DNA of 25,309 nucleotides, taken from the NCBI GenBank assembly GCA_002345965.1, contig DDTF01000058.1, positions 167,900 through 193,208 on the forward strand, written 5' to 3'. Below are positions 1 through 9,800 of this stretch, in pieces. The stretch's first letter is position 1, and each line of letters starts with the position of its first letter. The notes under the pieces are model-generated. The model saw only the letters and a list, made by a program, of their open reading frames with translations. It had not been told where the DNA came from and ran no database searches. The DNA comes from Flammeovirgaceae bacterium UBA2371 (GTDB lineage: Bacteria; Bacteroidota; Bacteroidia; Cytophagales; Cyclobacteriaceae). Both the position numbers and the translations under genes were made by a program.

Positions 1-21
1 AAGAATCTGCGTAAGCGCGTG

Positions 22-55
22 TCCGCCCAAATCCCGATAGCTATCGGGAGGCGGA
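22..55. repeat. Palindromic hairpin, copy 1
   Basis: The outer arms are TCCGCC (22-27) and GGCGGA (50-55). A four-base bulge CAAA separates the left arm from the perfect inner palindrome at 32-49. The folded stem would have about 14 base pairs. No T-tract follows on the minus strand, so it is not a textbook intrinsic terminator for yidC, although it could stop transcription or protect the 3' end. Confidence 0.8.
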
Positions 56-76
56 AAGAATCTGCGTAAGTGTGTG

Positions 77-109
77 TCCGCCCAATCCCGATAGCTATCG
101 GGAGGCGGA
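77..109. repeat. Palindromic hairpin, copy 2
   Basis: The fold is the same as in copy 1: arms TCCGCC (77-82) and GGCGGA (104-109) around the inner palindrome at 86-103, with a three-base bulge CAA instead of CAAA. The stem arms are identical in the two copies while bulge and flank differ, which suggests the paired structure is what is kept. It begins about 20 bases beyond the yidC stop codon on the minus strand. Confidence 0.8.
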
Positions 110-129
110 AAGAGTCTCACCTCCCCAAC

Positions 130-1932
130 TTACTTCTTCCCCTTCTTCCTCGCCTCTTCACTGGCCTTCATGGCCTCTTGAAGCTTGGTCATGAACTTGG
201 ACTTCTTCCCGTCACCGGCCAAAATCATCTTCTTGTGCTCCTCCATCACCGCTTTGATCTTGTCTTCATCCACAAACCGTTTGATTATAGCCTGCTGCGC
301 AAACGTCACCAGGTTGGAAACGAAATAATAAAAACTCAAACCAGCTGAGAACGAATTCAAGACAAACATGAAAATGATGGGCATGAAATACGACATCGTC
401 TTCATGGGCCCGGTCACAGAACTGATCTGATTGTTTTGCCAGGTGTATATTATAGTAGAGGCGGTCATCAGCAATACAAACAAACTCACGTGCGATCCGT
501 AGAATGGAATGGTAAACGGCAAATTCACAATAGAGTCATAAGTAGACAAGTCTTCTGCCCATAGAAAACTGGCTTGCCTTAGCTCAATGCTCACTGGGAA
601 GAAATAAAACATGGCAAACAAAATAGGCATCTGCAGCAACAACGGAATACACCCGCTGAACGGATTGACCCCCGCCTGCTGGTAGAGCTTCATCTGTTCC
701 TGCTGGATCTTGGTCATGTCATCACCGTACTTCTCTTTCAACAAGTCTTGCTCGGGCTTCAGCAACTTCATCTTGGCCATGCCCAGGTACGACTTGTACG
801 ACAGGGGAGAAAGAATCAGCTTCACGATAAGCACCAGTATGATGATGATGATACCATAGCTGCTGATGTAGCCTTCCAGAAACTTGAAAATGGGGATGAT
901 AAGGTACTTGTTCACCCACACAATAGGGGGCCATCCAATGTTCAGGTTTTTGGAAAAACCTTCCGTCACTTCTCCCAGGATATTGTATTTGTTGGGCCCA
1001 AAGAAATAATTGAAATGAGCGCCAGAGGTCACATCCTGCCGGGGTATAAACAACCGCATGGAGGCATCTTTTACGATGGCAGAATCGGAAGGCACGGAGG
1101 TGCTTACTTCTCCGCCAGAAAAAGAACGATCGGCAATAATGGCGCTGATAAAAAACTTTTGTTTTATGGAAACCCATTTCAGGGGGTCAATCAACATTTC
1201 GGTTTCAGTGTCCGTAGAGGCTTCAGAAAGGTCATCAAAACCATCATTCACCCTGTACCAGTTAACGGTGGATTTTCTTCTGCTGTCCTCCAGGTCTTTC
1301 TCTTGTACGGGTATTTTGTCATTCCATTTATAAGTGAGCACATCTCCGGCAAGGTTGGTAAGGCCCACAGCCTCAATTCGGTAACCGATTTTATAACCGG
1401 AGGAGGGAATAGAGTAGGTGTGTTTTACATACGAGCCGGACCCCAATTGTGCGGTGTAAATCACGAGGGTGGAGTCACCTTTTTTTTGCGTTTCTCCGTT
1501 GTAGTAGAGTTTGAACAAATCTACCTCTCTGCCTTCGTACAGGGCCAGCAGGGAAAAGGTGTTCGTTTCGGGCGTTACCAGGTAAAGGGGTTCCTGATAG
1601 TAGGTCTTGAATTTTTTGAGTTGCACTTCTTTGAAAATTCCTCCCTTGCTGCTCAGCGTCACGGCCAGCTCGTTGTTTTCTACGGTAGTGGTCCTTTCAG
1701 TGCCGTTGACAAAATGGGACAGGCCGCCATACTGCTGTTGAAGTAGGCTGTCGTTGGGCACCACCACAGGAGCGGTGGTTCCTTCAGGAGCCACCTCGGT
1801 CATGGAAGAGTCTACAGCCGTCACCTCGCTGGACTCGCCCGTAGGCGGAGGGGGGGTGGGTGAGAAGTAGTTAAAGTACAGAAGGAGCAGAACGGCAATT
1901 AATGTCAGACCGATGGCGGAATTTCTATCCAT
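130..1932 (-). CDS. yidC: Membrane protein insertase YidC
   Basis: This 600-residue protein inserts and folds inner-membrane proteins, alone or with SecYEG. The N-terminal membrane anchor covers about residues 6-23. A Pro/Thr/Ser-rich linker (to ~60) leads to the large periplasmic P1 domain (~60-340) found in Gram-negative YidC. The core insertase follows, with membrane segments near 356-377, 428-447, 480-497 and 512-545. GMAKMK (385-390) and NPFSGCIPLLLQMPILFAMF match the conserved YidC core, and the tail is Lys-rich. Aligned by eye with E. coli YidC, the groove arginine (R366 there) is Lys371 here, within LIVKLILSP. The start at 1932 puts the anchor directly after the initiator, and length is normal for a Bacteroidota YidC. 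It lies 9 nt downstream of pyrG on the same strand, so co-transcription is likely. No Shine-Dalgarno is visible. Confidence 0.97.
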   Translation of the reverse strand: MDRNSAIGLTLIAVLLLLYFNYFSPTPPPPTGESSEVTAVDSSMTEVAPEGTTAPVVVPNDSLLQQQYGGLSHFVNGTERTTTVENNELAVTLSSKGGIFKEVQLKKFKTYYQEPLYLVTPETNTFSLLALYEGREVDLFKLYYNGETQKKGDSTLVIYTAQLGSGSYVKHTYSIPSSGYKIGYRIEAVGLTNLAGDVLTYKWNDKIPVQEKDLEDSRRKSTVNWYRVNDGFDDLSEASTDTETEMLIDPLKWVSIKQKFFISAIIADRSFSGGEVSTSVPSDSAIVKDASMRLFIPRQDVTSGAHFNYFFGPNKYNILGEVTEGFSKNLNIGWPPIVWVNKYLIIPIFKFLEGYISSYGIIIIILVLIVKLILSPLSYKSYLGMAKMKLLKPEQDLLKEKYGDDMTKIQQEQMKLYQQAGVNPFSGCIPLLLQMPILFAMFYFFPVSIELRQASFLWAEDLSTYDSIVNLPFTIPFYGSHVSLFVLLMTASTIIYTWQNNQISSVTGPMKTMSYFMPIIFMFVLNSFSAGLSFYYFVSNLVTFAQQAIIKRFVDEDKIKAVMEEHKKMILAGDGKKSKFMTKLQEAMKASEEARKKGKK

Positions 1933-1941
1933 GATGGGTGC

Positions 1942-3552
1942 TTAAGAGTTCTTGTGATTAATAGATGCTTCAACAAATTTAACAAACAGGGGATGTGGGT
2001 TGAGTACGGTGCTCTTCAGCTCCGGGTGATATTGCACTCCGATAAACCAGGGGTGATCTTTCAGCTCCACTACCTCCACCAGGCCAAGGTCCGGGTTCAT
2101 GCCCACGGCCTTGAGGCCCGCCTCTTCCATGGAGTCGAGGTACTTGTTATTGAATTCATAGCGGTGGCGATGGCGCTCATGAATCAGGCTTTCACCATAG
2201 GTGGCATAGGCCTTCGTTCCCTTTTTCAATTTGCAGCTGTAGGAACCCAGTCGCATGGTGCCGCCTTTGTCGGTAATCTTTTTCTGCTCGGCCATCAAAT
2301 CGATAACCGGGTGTTTGGTTTTGGGATCCAGCTCCGTAGTGCTGGCGTTCAGCTTCAATACGTTCCTGGCAAATTCCACCACAGCGCACTGCATGCCGAG
2401 GCAAATCCCTAGGAAGGGAATTTTGTTTTCACGCACATATTGAATGGCGGCAATTTTCCCTTCGAGGCCGCGCTCTCCGAAGCCGGGCGCTACCAGCACC
2501 CCGTCCAGGGGCGACAGGATAGAAGCCACCGTCTCTTCAGAGATGTCTTCGCTGCTGATCCAATGCAGGTTCACCTTGCAGTCGTTGTAGGCTCCGGCAT
2601 GGATAAAAGCCTCGGCTATGGATTTATAAGCATCGGGGAGGGATACATATTTACCCACCAGCCCGATGTTTACTTCGTCAATAGGGTTTTTCAGTTTGCC
2701 CAGGAATGTTTTCCATTGCTCCAGGTCGGGTTCGTTTTTATGGGGCACCTTCAGCTTGGACAGCACGCGTTCGTCCAGCTTTTCTTTTTTCATGAGCAGG
2801 GGCACATCGTAGATGGTCTCCGCATCTATGGCTTCAATCACGGAGTTGAGGTGCACGTTGCAGAACAGGGCTACCTTTTTTCTGATCTCTGGCGGCAGCG
2901 CCATCTCACAGCGGCAAACGAGAATGTCCGGTTGTATCCCCGCCTCCAGCAGCTGTTTTACGGAGTGCTGGGTGGGTTTGGTTTTTAATTCCTTGGCGGC
3001 TTTAAGATAGGGGATGAGCGTGAGGTGGATAACGATGGCGTTGTTGGCGCCAAGGTCCCACTTGACCTGCCTTACGGCCTCCACAAAGGGCAGCGACTCG
3101 ATGTCGCCTATGGAGCCGCCTATCTCGGTGATTACAAAATCGTACTGCCCGCTTTCTCCCAGCAGATAGATGTTTCTTTTGATCTCATCGGTGATGTGGG
3201 GTACCACCTGCACGGTTTTTCCCAGGTACTCGCCTTTGCGCTCCTTGGTGATCACATTATTATAGATGCGTCCCGTGGTGATGTTATTGGCCTGGCTGGT
3301 GGGGATGTTGAGAAAACGCTCATAATGGCCCAGGTCCAGGTCGGTTTCCGCTCCGTCATCGGTCACGTAGCACTCCCCATGTTCATAGGGGTTGAGGGTC
3401 CCGGGGTCTATATTAATATAGGGGTCAAACTTCTGGATGGTGACAGAAAAGCCGCGGGCTTGCAATAGCTTGCCCAAAGAGGCAGAAATGATACCCTTAC
3501 CCAGAGAAGATGTTACCCCACCGGTTACAAAAATGTACTTAGCAGACGACAT
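1942..3552 (-). CDS. pyrG: CTP synthase
   Basis: This 536-residue enzyme makes CTP from UTP, ATP and glutamine in the cytoplasm, the last step of pyrimidine nucleotide synthesis. The N-terminal synthetase domain (about 1-270) has the phosphate-binding motif GGVTSSLGKG (11-20) and the DPYINIDPGTLNPYEHGE block (43-60). The C-terminal class I glutamine amidotransferase domain (about 293-533) carries the nucleophile Cys384 in FLGICLGMQ and the His509/Glu511 pair in QYHPE; HERHRHRYEFNN (458-469) is also family-typical. Length and all expected active-site residues are intact. It is the first gene of the minus-strand pair with yidC, downstream of a good promoter at 3668-3696. The start is followed at once by the first beta strand KYIFVTGG, so no upstream extension is needed. 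No Shine-Dalgarno is seen, as usual in Bacteroidota. Confidence 0.98.
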   Translation of the reverse strand: MSSAKYIFVTGGVTSSLGKGIISASLGKLLQARGFSVTIQKFDPYINIDPGTLNPYEHGECYVTDDGAETDLDLGHYERFLNIPTSQANNITTGRIYNNVITKERKGEYLGKTVQVVPHITDEIKRNIYLLGESGQYDFVITEIGGSIGDIESLPFVEAVRQVKWDLGANNAIVIHLTLIPYLKAAKELKTKPTQHSVKQLLEAGIQPDILVCRCEMALPPEIRKKVALFCNVHLNSVIEAIDAETIYDVPLLMKKEKLDERVLSKLKVPHKNEPDLEQWKTFLGKLKNPIDEVNIGLVGKYVSLPDAYKSIAEAFIHAGAYNDCKVNLHWISSEDISEETVASILSPLDGVLVAPGFGERGLEGKIAAIQYVRENKIPFLGICLGMQCAVVEFARNVLKLNASTTELDPKTKHPVIDLMAEQKKITDKGGTMRLGSYSCKLKKGTKAYATYGESLIHERHRHRYEFNNKYLDSMEEAGLKAVGMNPDLGLVEVVELKDHPWFIGVQYHPELKSTVLNPHPLFVKFVEASINHKNS

Positions 3553-3667
3553 GAAATCAAAGATTAGCGCTTAGACCAGGCCGGTTGCGGAGATCCAGGG
3601 GTTAGCCTTTTTCACCGGAGTCCGGCCTGCCAACCAAAGCCTTGGCGCAGGTTGGAAATTCCGCGGG
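3553..3667 (-). promoter_or_regulatory. 5' leader of pyrG with two short hairpins
   Basis: About 110 nt lie between the predicted transcription start and the pyrG ATG. Two inverted repeats are visible on the plus strand: CCAACC (3630-3635) with GGTTGG (3650-3655) around a 14-nt loop, and CCGG-agt-CCGG near 3615-3625. No riboswitch class was recognised. A role in pyrimidine-dependent control is only a guess. Confidence 0.3.
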
Positions 3668-3696
3668 CAAAGGTAGGGGATTTGAAGGTTTTACAA
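3668..3696 (-). promoter_or_regulatory. Bacteroidota-type promoter for pyrG-yidC
   Basis: On the minus strand, TTG (complement of CAA at 3694-3696) is followed by an 18-nt spacer and then TACCTTTG (complement of 3668-3675). This matches the Bacteroidota primary sigma consensus (-33 TTG, about 19 nt, -7 TAnnTTTG). Transcription would start near 3660 and read into pyrG. Confidence 0.7.
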
Positions 3697-3738
3697 ACCC
3701 GACCTTTCAAATTATTTCATTTTTGAGGATTTTGGTGC

Positions 3739-3807
3739 TAAGTTTGGGCTGTACGTGTTTTCACCGAAGTTGGTTACACTGGTTTTACTTTTAGTATATA
3801 AGGTTTG
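3739..3807 (+). promoter_or_regulatory. Candidate promoter elements for the giant surface-protein gene
   Basis: TAAGTTTG at 3739-3746 is an exact TAnnTTTG -7 element, but no TTG sits at the usual spacing upstream. A second near match, AAGGTTTG, lies at 3800-3807, and a TTG occurs at 3770-3772 with a spacer that is too long. The surrounding sequence is T-rich. Which element is used cannot be settled by eye. Confidence 0.35.
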
Positions 3808-3830
3808 ATAATAAGCATCCTACTCCTCCT

Positions 3831-6800
3831 ATGAACCAACGTAAGTGGCGCACCCTCTATAGATCTTTAGTACTCACCGTATTCGCTTTGGGTTTTGTGG
3901 TTGGGGAGGTGTGGGGGCAGACTGCGACAGTAGTAAACAATGGCGCTGATCCACGACATGAGACTTTGAGTCAAAATGTTATTTCGGTACTTTTTGATAA
4001 TAACCTAACAGGCTCAACGATAACCGGTCAGTGGAGTGTTCGAGTAGGTGCGACAGTTCTTGCACCAGCCAATATCCTGTCAGCGACTATCAGTGGTAAT
4101 CGAGTCAATATACAATTTAATGCCTCGGCCGTGCCAGGCCATTTGGCTGGAGAAATATTTGTAAAACCGGGTGAAGCATTGGCGGTGAGTTTCACCAATA
4201 CGGGCAATACACTTACAACGTCTGGCAGTGGGAATCCTGCCAATTCATTTGGATTTATTTCTTCAAAAAATAATTACGCAAATCCGGCGTTCCCTCCAGC
4301 TGCTCCAGCTTGCAATGATTTAGTTTTTTTTAACCTAACTGATTACGGTACACCTGATGTTTGTGCTCCAGTTGTTATGAACTTTAGACAAGTTGCATAC
4401 AAATTAAGCCTACGGTTTCGTAATAGTACTAGTTTTTCAACATATCAATTATTTTATAATGCCGTTTGGGGAGATGCAACTGTAAACAACTTAGTACCAT
4501 CAGTTTCAGATTTGTCTGGAGTTCCTAATCCAAGTTTTATAAATAATTCGGATCCGGCCTTTCTTGGTAACCCAGCAATTATTTTAACGGCCAGACCTAC
4601 CAAAAACTATCCAGCTACTACAACTCCAGCACCAGATATCTGTAGCTGGGACGCTCGATTTACACCGTTTTTTAATGGATTAGCAAACTGTAGTGCAATA
4701 GCACAGGCCTCCACGTTTGCCTCATATGATACTGATAATGCAAATTCAGGAACTTTAAATATGCCATTTAATCCTCCTGCTGTTGGAGAGACTACTGACA
4801 GAGTTTGTCTCGGGACTAATGTGAATATGAGATTTTCCGATCAGACATTATTGAACTGTAGACTGGCTGTTGAGAGTGGTGTACCAAATGAGGCAAGAAG
4901 GTTTATTAGAATTGTGTATGGAAGTCGAAATCTGGCAACAAATATTCCAGACATCAGGGTTGGAGGTGTTCAGGTAACTAGCAACAATGCAGCGGGCACT
5001 CATCTCTTCCCTAATAATCCTCTCTATGGTAATCAGCCGGGTTATTTCCCAACTGGTATTGGAGGGGTTGGAGTTCCAGATGCCAACGGTGTAATTGAGC
5101 TTGCTTCCCCAGTTTTGGCATCGACACTAACGACATACATGCGATACATAACAACTTCGTTTGCTAACAATCAAGCTGTAAATGATCAGTTTTTTGTTAA
5201 GCTGGAATATTGGGATGTATGTAATCCTTATAAAGATCCAGCTGGGTTATTGCCATCACCATTTTCACCACCAGTATCAATAGAAAACTTCGTACAAATA
5301 ATCACCAAACCAGCAGCGTTAACAACTGCAGGTCTTTCATTGTGTTATAATTCTTCAACCACTCAGAATTTCACTGCCACTGGCGGGGTTGCTGGTAGGA
5401 CTGCAGTTAACTGGTACAAAGATCTAGCTAGCGTGGCCACAGGTACCAGGATGACTAATGCGAATGGAGCCAATAGTCTCACATTCCCAACTAGTTCTTA
5501 TACCGTTGCTAACGGAGCAATTGGTGCTCCATTTACTACAAATAATGCCAATGGTAAATATTATTCGGTATGGGCAACTCAGGTTGTAGGTGCCACTAAT
5601 GCATGTGAGAGTGATCCGGTTGAAATTGTAATCTTTCAACAACCTAGGATTGACATAGCTCCAGACATACCTTCTGCACCCTCAGGATCAACATCGGTGT
5701 GTAATGGAGATGCGGTAGTTTATACTACTTCAGCACCTAATACGAAGACTATTCCAGCAACAACGGCAACAAACGGTGCCGCCATAAACCTTCCTACTGA
5801 AAATTTGTGGAGTCATGGTTTTGGAGCTGGTGTGAGTCTGACGCCAACTATTGGCAATTCAACAACGGTCACTTATAGTATAGCCCCTGAACCAAATCCT
5901 TCGGCTACTAATAATGTCAGTGTAAGGAGGAGGTATATTACCTCTACAAATGTGCCTGTGGTAAGTCCGTTACCCGCTCCATTTACATTACCAACTTACA
6001 ATATAAATCCACAAGCATGTCTTAATAATAATGTAAACACTTCGGTGACAGTTTTTGGAACAAGTAACGGAGGTACAATTACAGGAAGCCCAACCATCTG
6101 TGCTGGTAGTTCAACAGGAAACATGACCTTATCGGGTCACAGAGGTTCTGTCTTACAATGGGAGCGGAGTTTTAACGCTGGAGCCTTTGTCGCTATTGCA
6201 GGGACGGGTGGTTTGACAACATTTAGTGAAGTGCCTCCAAATGGAGCAGGTACTTATAAATATAGAGCATTGGTACAAAATCAAAACGCAGGGGGTCCAT
6301 GTGCTTCGGTGACAACGATTGTAGCAAATCAGAATACTGTTACAGTTAATCCAATACCCACGAAACCAACAATTACTCCATCAGGTCCAACGACCTTCTG
6401 CTTTGGAAGTAGCGTTACATTAACCTCAAGCAATGTTGGCGGATTGGCAGCTTCTTATCGTTGGTATAGAGATGGTGTTTTTACCGGGACAACTGCAAAT
6501 AACATCGTTTTAAATTCTGTTGCGCAAAGTGGTGACTATACAGTTGAGGTAGTTGGAGTAGCCCCTTCCAATTGTACTAGCCCTGCTTCTGATCCTACTA
6601 CGGTAACGATAAACCCACTTCCAACAGCGCCCAACCCGACAGGGGGTGGTGCGGTTTGTGCGGGAAACCCTGCTCCAGACATCGTGTGGACAGGCCTTAC
6701 AGGTACACCTCCTTTTAACATTACATACACCATTTCGGGTGTGCCAACTGGTCCGGTTGTTGAACCCACCACCACGTTCACAATTTCAAATCCTGTTACC

Positions 6801-9800
6801 CCCGGGGTGTATCAAATGACGGTGCTAACAGATGCCAACGGTTGTTCTGCAACAGTATTAGGCGGATCAGCCAGCGTCACCATCGGGGGTGCGGCACCGG
6901 GATTCGACAGGGCGGTTAATCTGATACCCACCATCACCTGTGACAACGGGGCGTCCACCACCGACCCGCAACTGGATTTTAGCCTGGATCTGGCTTCCAC
7001 GGCTGCCGGCAATTACATCCTCACGTACAGAATCAACGGGGGTGGCAACCTGACGAAAAATTTCACGGTCAACCTGGGTAACGGAGATCCTTCACCGGCC
7101 ATCACGTTTTCAGAAGTCGCCCTCAACGCAGTGGCAACCCATACCATCAGGGTGGTTTCTGTTCAAACACCAGCCGGGTGTCTTTCACTTCTCAATACAG
7201 ACTTGAGCTTCACCGTACGGGCATTACCATCAATAACCACCCAACCGGTTGCGGCTGCTATTTGCGATGGAGGTACCACCTCTTTCACAGTTGCCTCCAC
7301 CGGTACCGACCGTGGTTTCCAATGGCAGGAACAGGTAGGGGGTGCAGGTCCTTTTAATAACATTGCCGATGGTGGGGTTTACTCCGGGGCAACCACCGCT
7401 ACTTTAACACTAACCGGTGCACCACTGGCAATGCACAGCAATCGCTACAGGGTGGTGGTAAGTGCCTACAACCCGCCAAGTACACCTCCCATTTGTACGG
7501 TAACGAGCAACGCAGCTACGCTCACGGTCAACGCCTTTGCCAACATCACAGGGCAACCTGCGGATGTCACGCGTTGCAGCGGTCAGAATGCCTCTTTTAC
7601 AGTCACAGCCACTGGTCCGGGCGGGCCCCTCTACCAGTGGGAACAAGATCCTGATGGTGCCGGTCCCATACCTTTTGCAGCCCTGGCCAACGGTACAGTC
7701 GGTGGGGTCACCTATGCGGGGGTCACCACAGCAACACTTAGCCTCACCGGGGTAACCACTACACTTAACGGAAGCCTATACCGTGTGCGTACTCGAACAA
7801 CGGGCACTTGCGACCTCTACAGCAGCAATGCCACACTCACAGTCAACCCGTTGCCCACAGTCAACAACCTGACACCCACCCTATGCGAAGACCAGCCGGG
7901 TGGAAGTGGTGTAGCATCCAACATTGACCTGGCCGCACTCTACGATGCTGCAGTAATGGGTGGTACTCCTCCCAATACTTCGGTGCAATACTTTAGCAAT
8001 GCTGCACGCACAGCCGGATTTTTGATTACAACACCTGTCAACATCTTTAACGGTCAGACCATCTTCACCAGGGTAACCAACAGCGCCACCACTTGTATCA
8101 ATGATGGTACCTTGATTTTTACGGTAAGACCTCTGCCGGGCAAAGCCAATCAGGTAGTTCAGGTCTGTGAGGATAACCCTCCCGGCTCCCTGGTGGCCTC
8201 TGGCATCAACCTGCAAACCTACGAGGTGGCCATAGCAGGGGGCTCCATGGTCAACCGCGATGTGGAATGGTACGAAGACATCACGCTGACGACATTGATT
8301 CCTCCCGGTGCTGCAGCGGGGGCAGAGCAGAACTACAGCATCAACGCAACCAAAACCATTCATGCCAAAGTCATTGACACGGCCAGCCCCACCACACCAC
8401 CTTGTTACTCGCAGGCGCAACTGACCCTCGATTACCAGGCACGGCCTAACAACAACCAGATCACAGATGGTATCGGTCAGGTACTGGGACCAACGTATAC
8501 GGTATGTGCCAGCTCCAACCTGGTACTCCTGCAAATCAATCCGGGGCTCAACCCTGGTTCTACATACACCTGGACGGTGCCACCTCCATCTTATGCAGGT
8601 GAATTTGAGCTGCTGACTGGAACAACAGGATTTTTTATCATTCTGCGTTTTCCAAACCCAATACCGGGCGCGGGTACACTCTATCCAACAGGTGTTCCCA
8701 TCAGTGTAAAAGAAACGTTGGGAACAGCCTTGTGCGATGGCAACACCATCAACACGCGAATTATTGTGGAGGGGTCTCCCCCCAAGCCAATCATAGCTGG
8801 ACCTGGCTCTGTCTGCTCTGGAGCCAACGGCTTGGTATACAGCGTAACAAATCCTGTAGCCGGATCCTATGCATGGTCCCTGCCTCCGGGAGCTACAATT
8901 ACCTCATTACCGGTAACGGCCAGCTCCATTACAGTGCAAATGAGTACTTTCAGCGGAAATGTTACGGTAACGCACGCCAGCGGAACAGGTTGTACTTCCC
9001 CTGCGGCAGATCCTTATGGAGTAACAGTGGTCAGCAGACCTACCATTACCTCACCTGCTTCACTGACCATATGCAGTGGAACAGATCTTGCAATCGCCCA
9101 CACCTTAACATCCAGCATTGCCTCCACAACCTACAACTGGGATGTAATCAACATAACAGGTTTCGTTACGGGTACTTTCTTGGGTGACGCGGCAACTGGG
9201 GTAACTGCCATTAGCAGAACGTTAAACAACACTTCAGGAGTAACGGCCAGTGTTACATTTAGGGTTATTCCAATCGGCCCCGGCCCGGATAATTGTCAGG
9301 GCAATCCACAGAACTTTGTGGTCACCATCGACCCGGAACCAGTTATCGTTGGGGGTCAAAGTGCATCTGTGTGTAGCGGTGACCCGGCCAATTATAAAAT
9401 ACTATTGACTCCTGCAGGCCTGCCAGGCCTAACTAAATTTCAATGGCCTGCACCCGCCATGCCAGCAGGGCTTTCTGGCGGAACAGCCAACCCAACAGCC
9501 GGGGGAGAGCCTCAGGCCAACGCCATTCACATAGCAGATGCACTGATCAACGCTACCAATGCGCCATTGTCGGCAGTCTACACAATTACGCCAATGAATG
9601 GAACATGCCCCGGAGCCCCTGTGGATGTAACCATCGTGGTCAATCCAAAGCCTGCGATCCCGGCACAGACAGCCAACATTTGCAGTGGTGGTACATTCAA
9701 CATTACTCCGATCAATGGCAATCCTACAGCAGCAACCATTGTACCTGCCGGAACAACCTATACATGGACAGCGCCAACGGTTACTCCGACTGCAGGTAGT

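Larger units (their letters stand above)
1..109. repeat. Two tandem ~55-bp repeats with a central palindrome
   Basis: Copy 1 spans 1-55 and copy 2 spans 56-109. They differ at two positions in the segment after GCGTAAG (cgcg versus tgtg) and by one base in the A-run before the palindrome. Each contains the perfect 18-bp palindrome TCCCGATAGCTATCGGGA (32-49 and 86-103), enclosed by a second pair of arms TCCGCC/GGCGGA. A degenerate third start (aagagtct) follows at 110, and copies may continue left of the window. They lie just 3' of yidC, between its stop and the window edge. From memory, CCCGATAGCTATCGGG-like palindromes are frequent between genes in many Bacteroidota genomes; this was not checked. 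Confidence 0.9.

Noticed and set aside
748..1746. 332-codon open frame on the plus strand opposite yidC
   Set aside because: It lies wholly inside the unmistakable yidC gene on the other strand, has no recognisable domain and no start signal. It is a shadow frame.
2440..2988. 182-codon open frame on the plus strand opposite pyrG
   Set aside because: It is fully antisense to the amidotransferase and synthetase domains of pyrG, with no supporting features.
7881..8534. 217-codon open frame on the minus strand within the giant gene
   Set aside because: It is antisense to continuous PKD/Ig-like coding sequence and has no domain or ribosome-binding signal. It is treated as a shadow.
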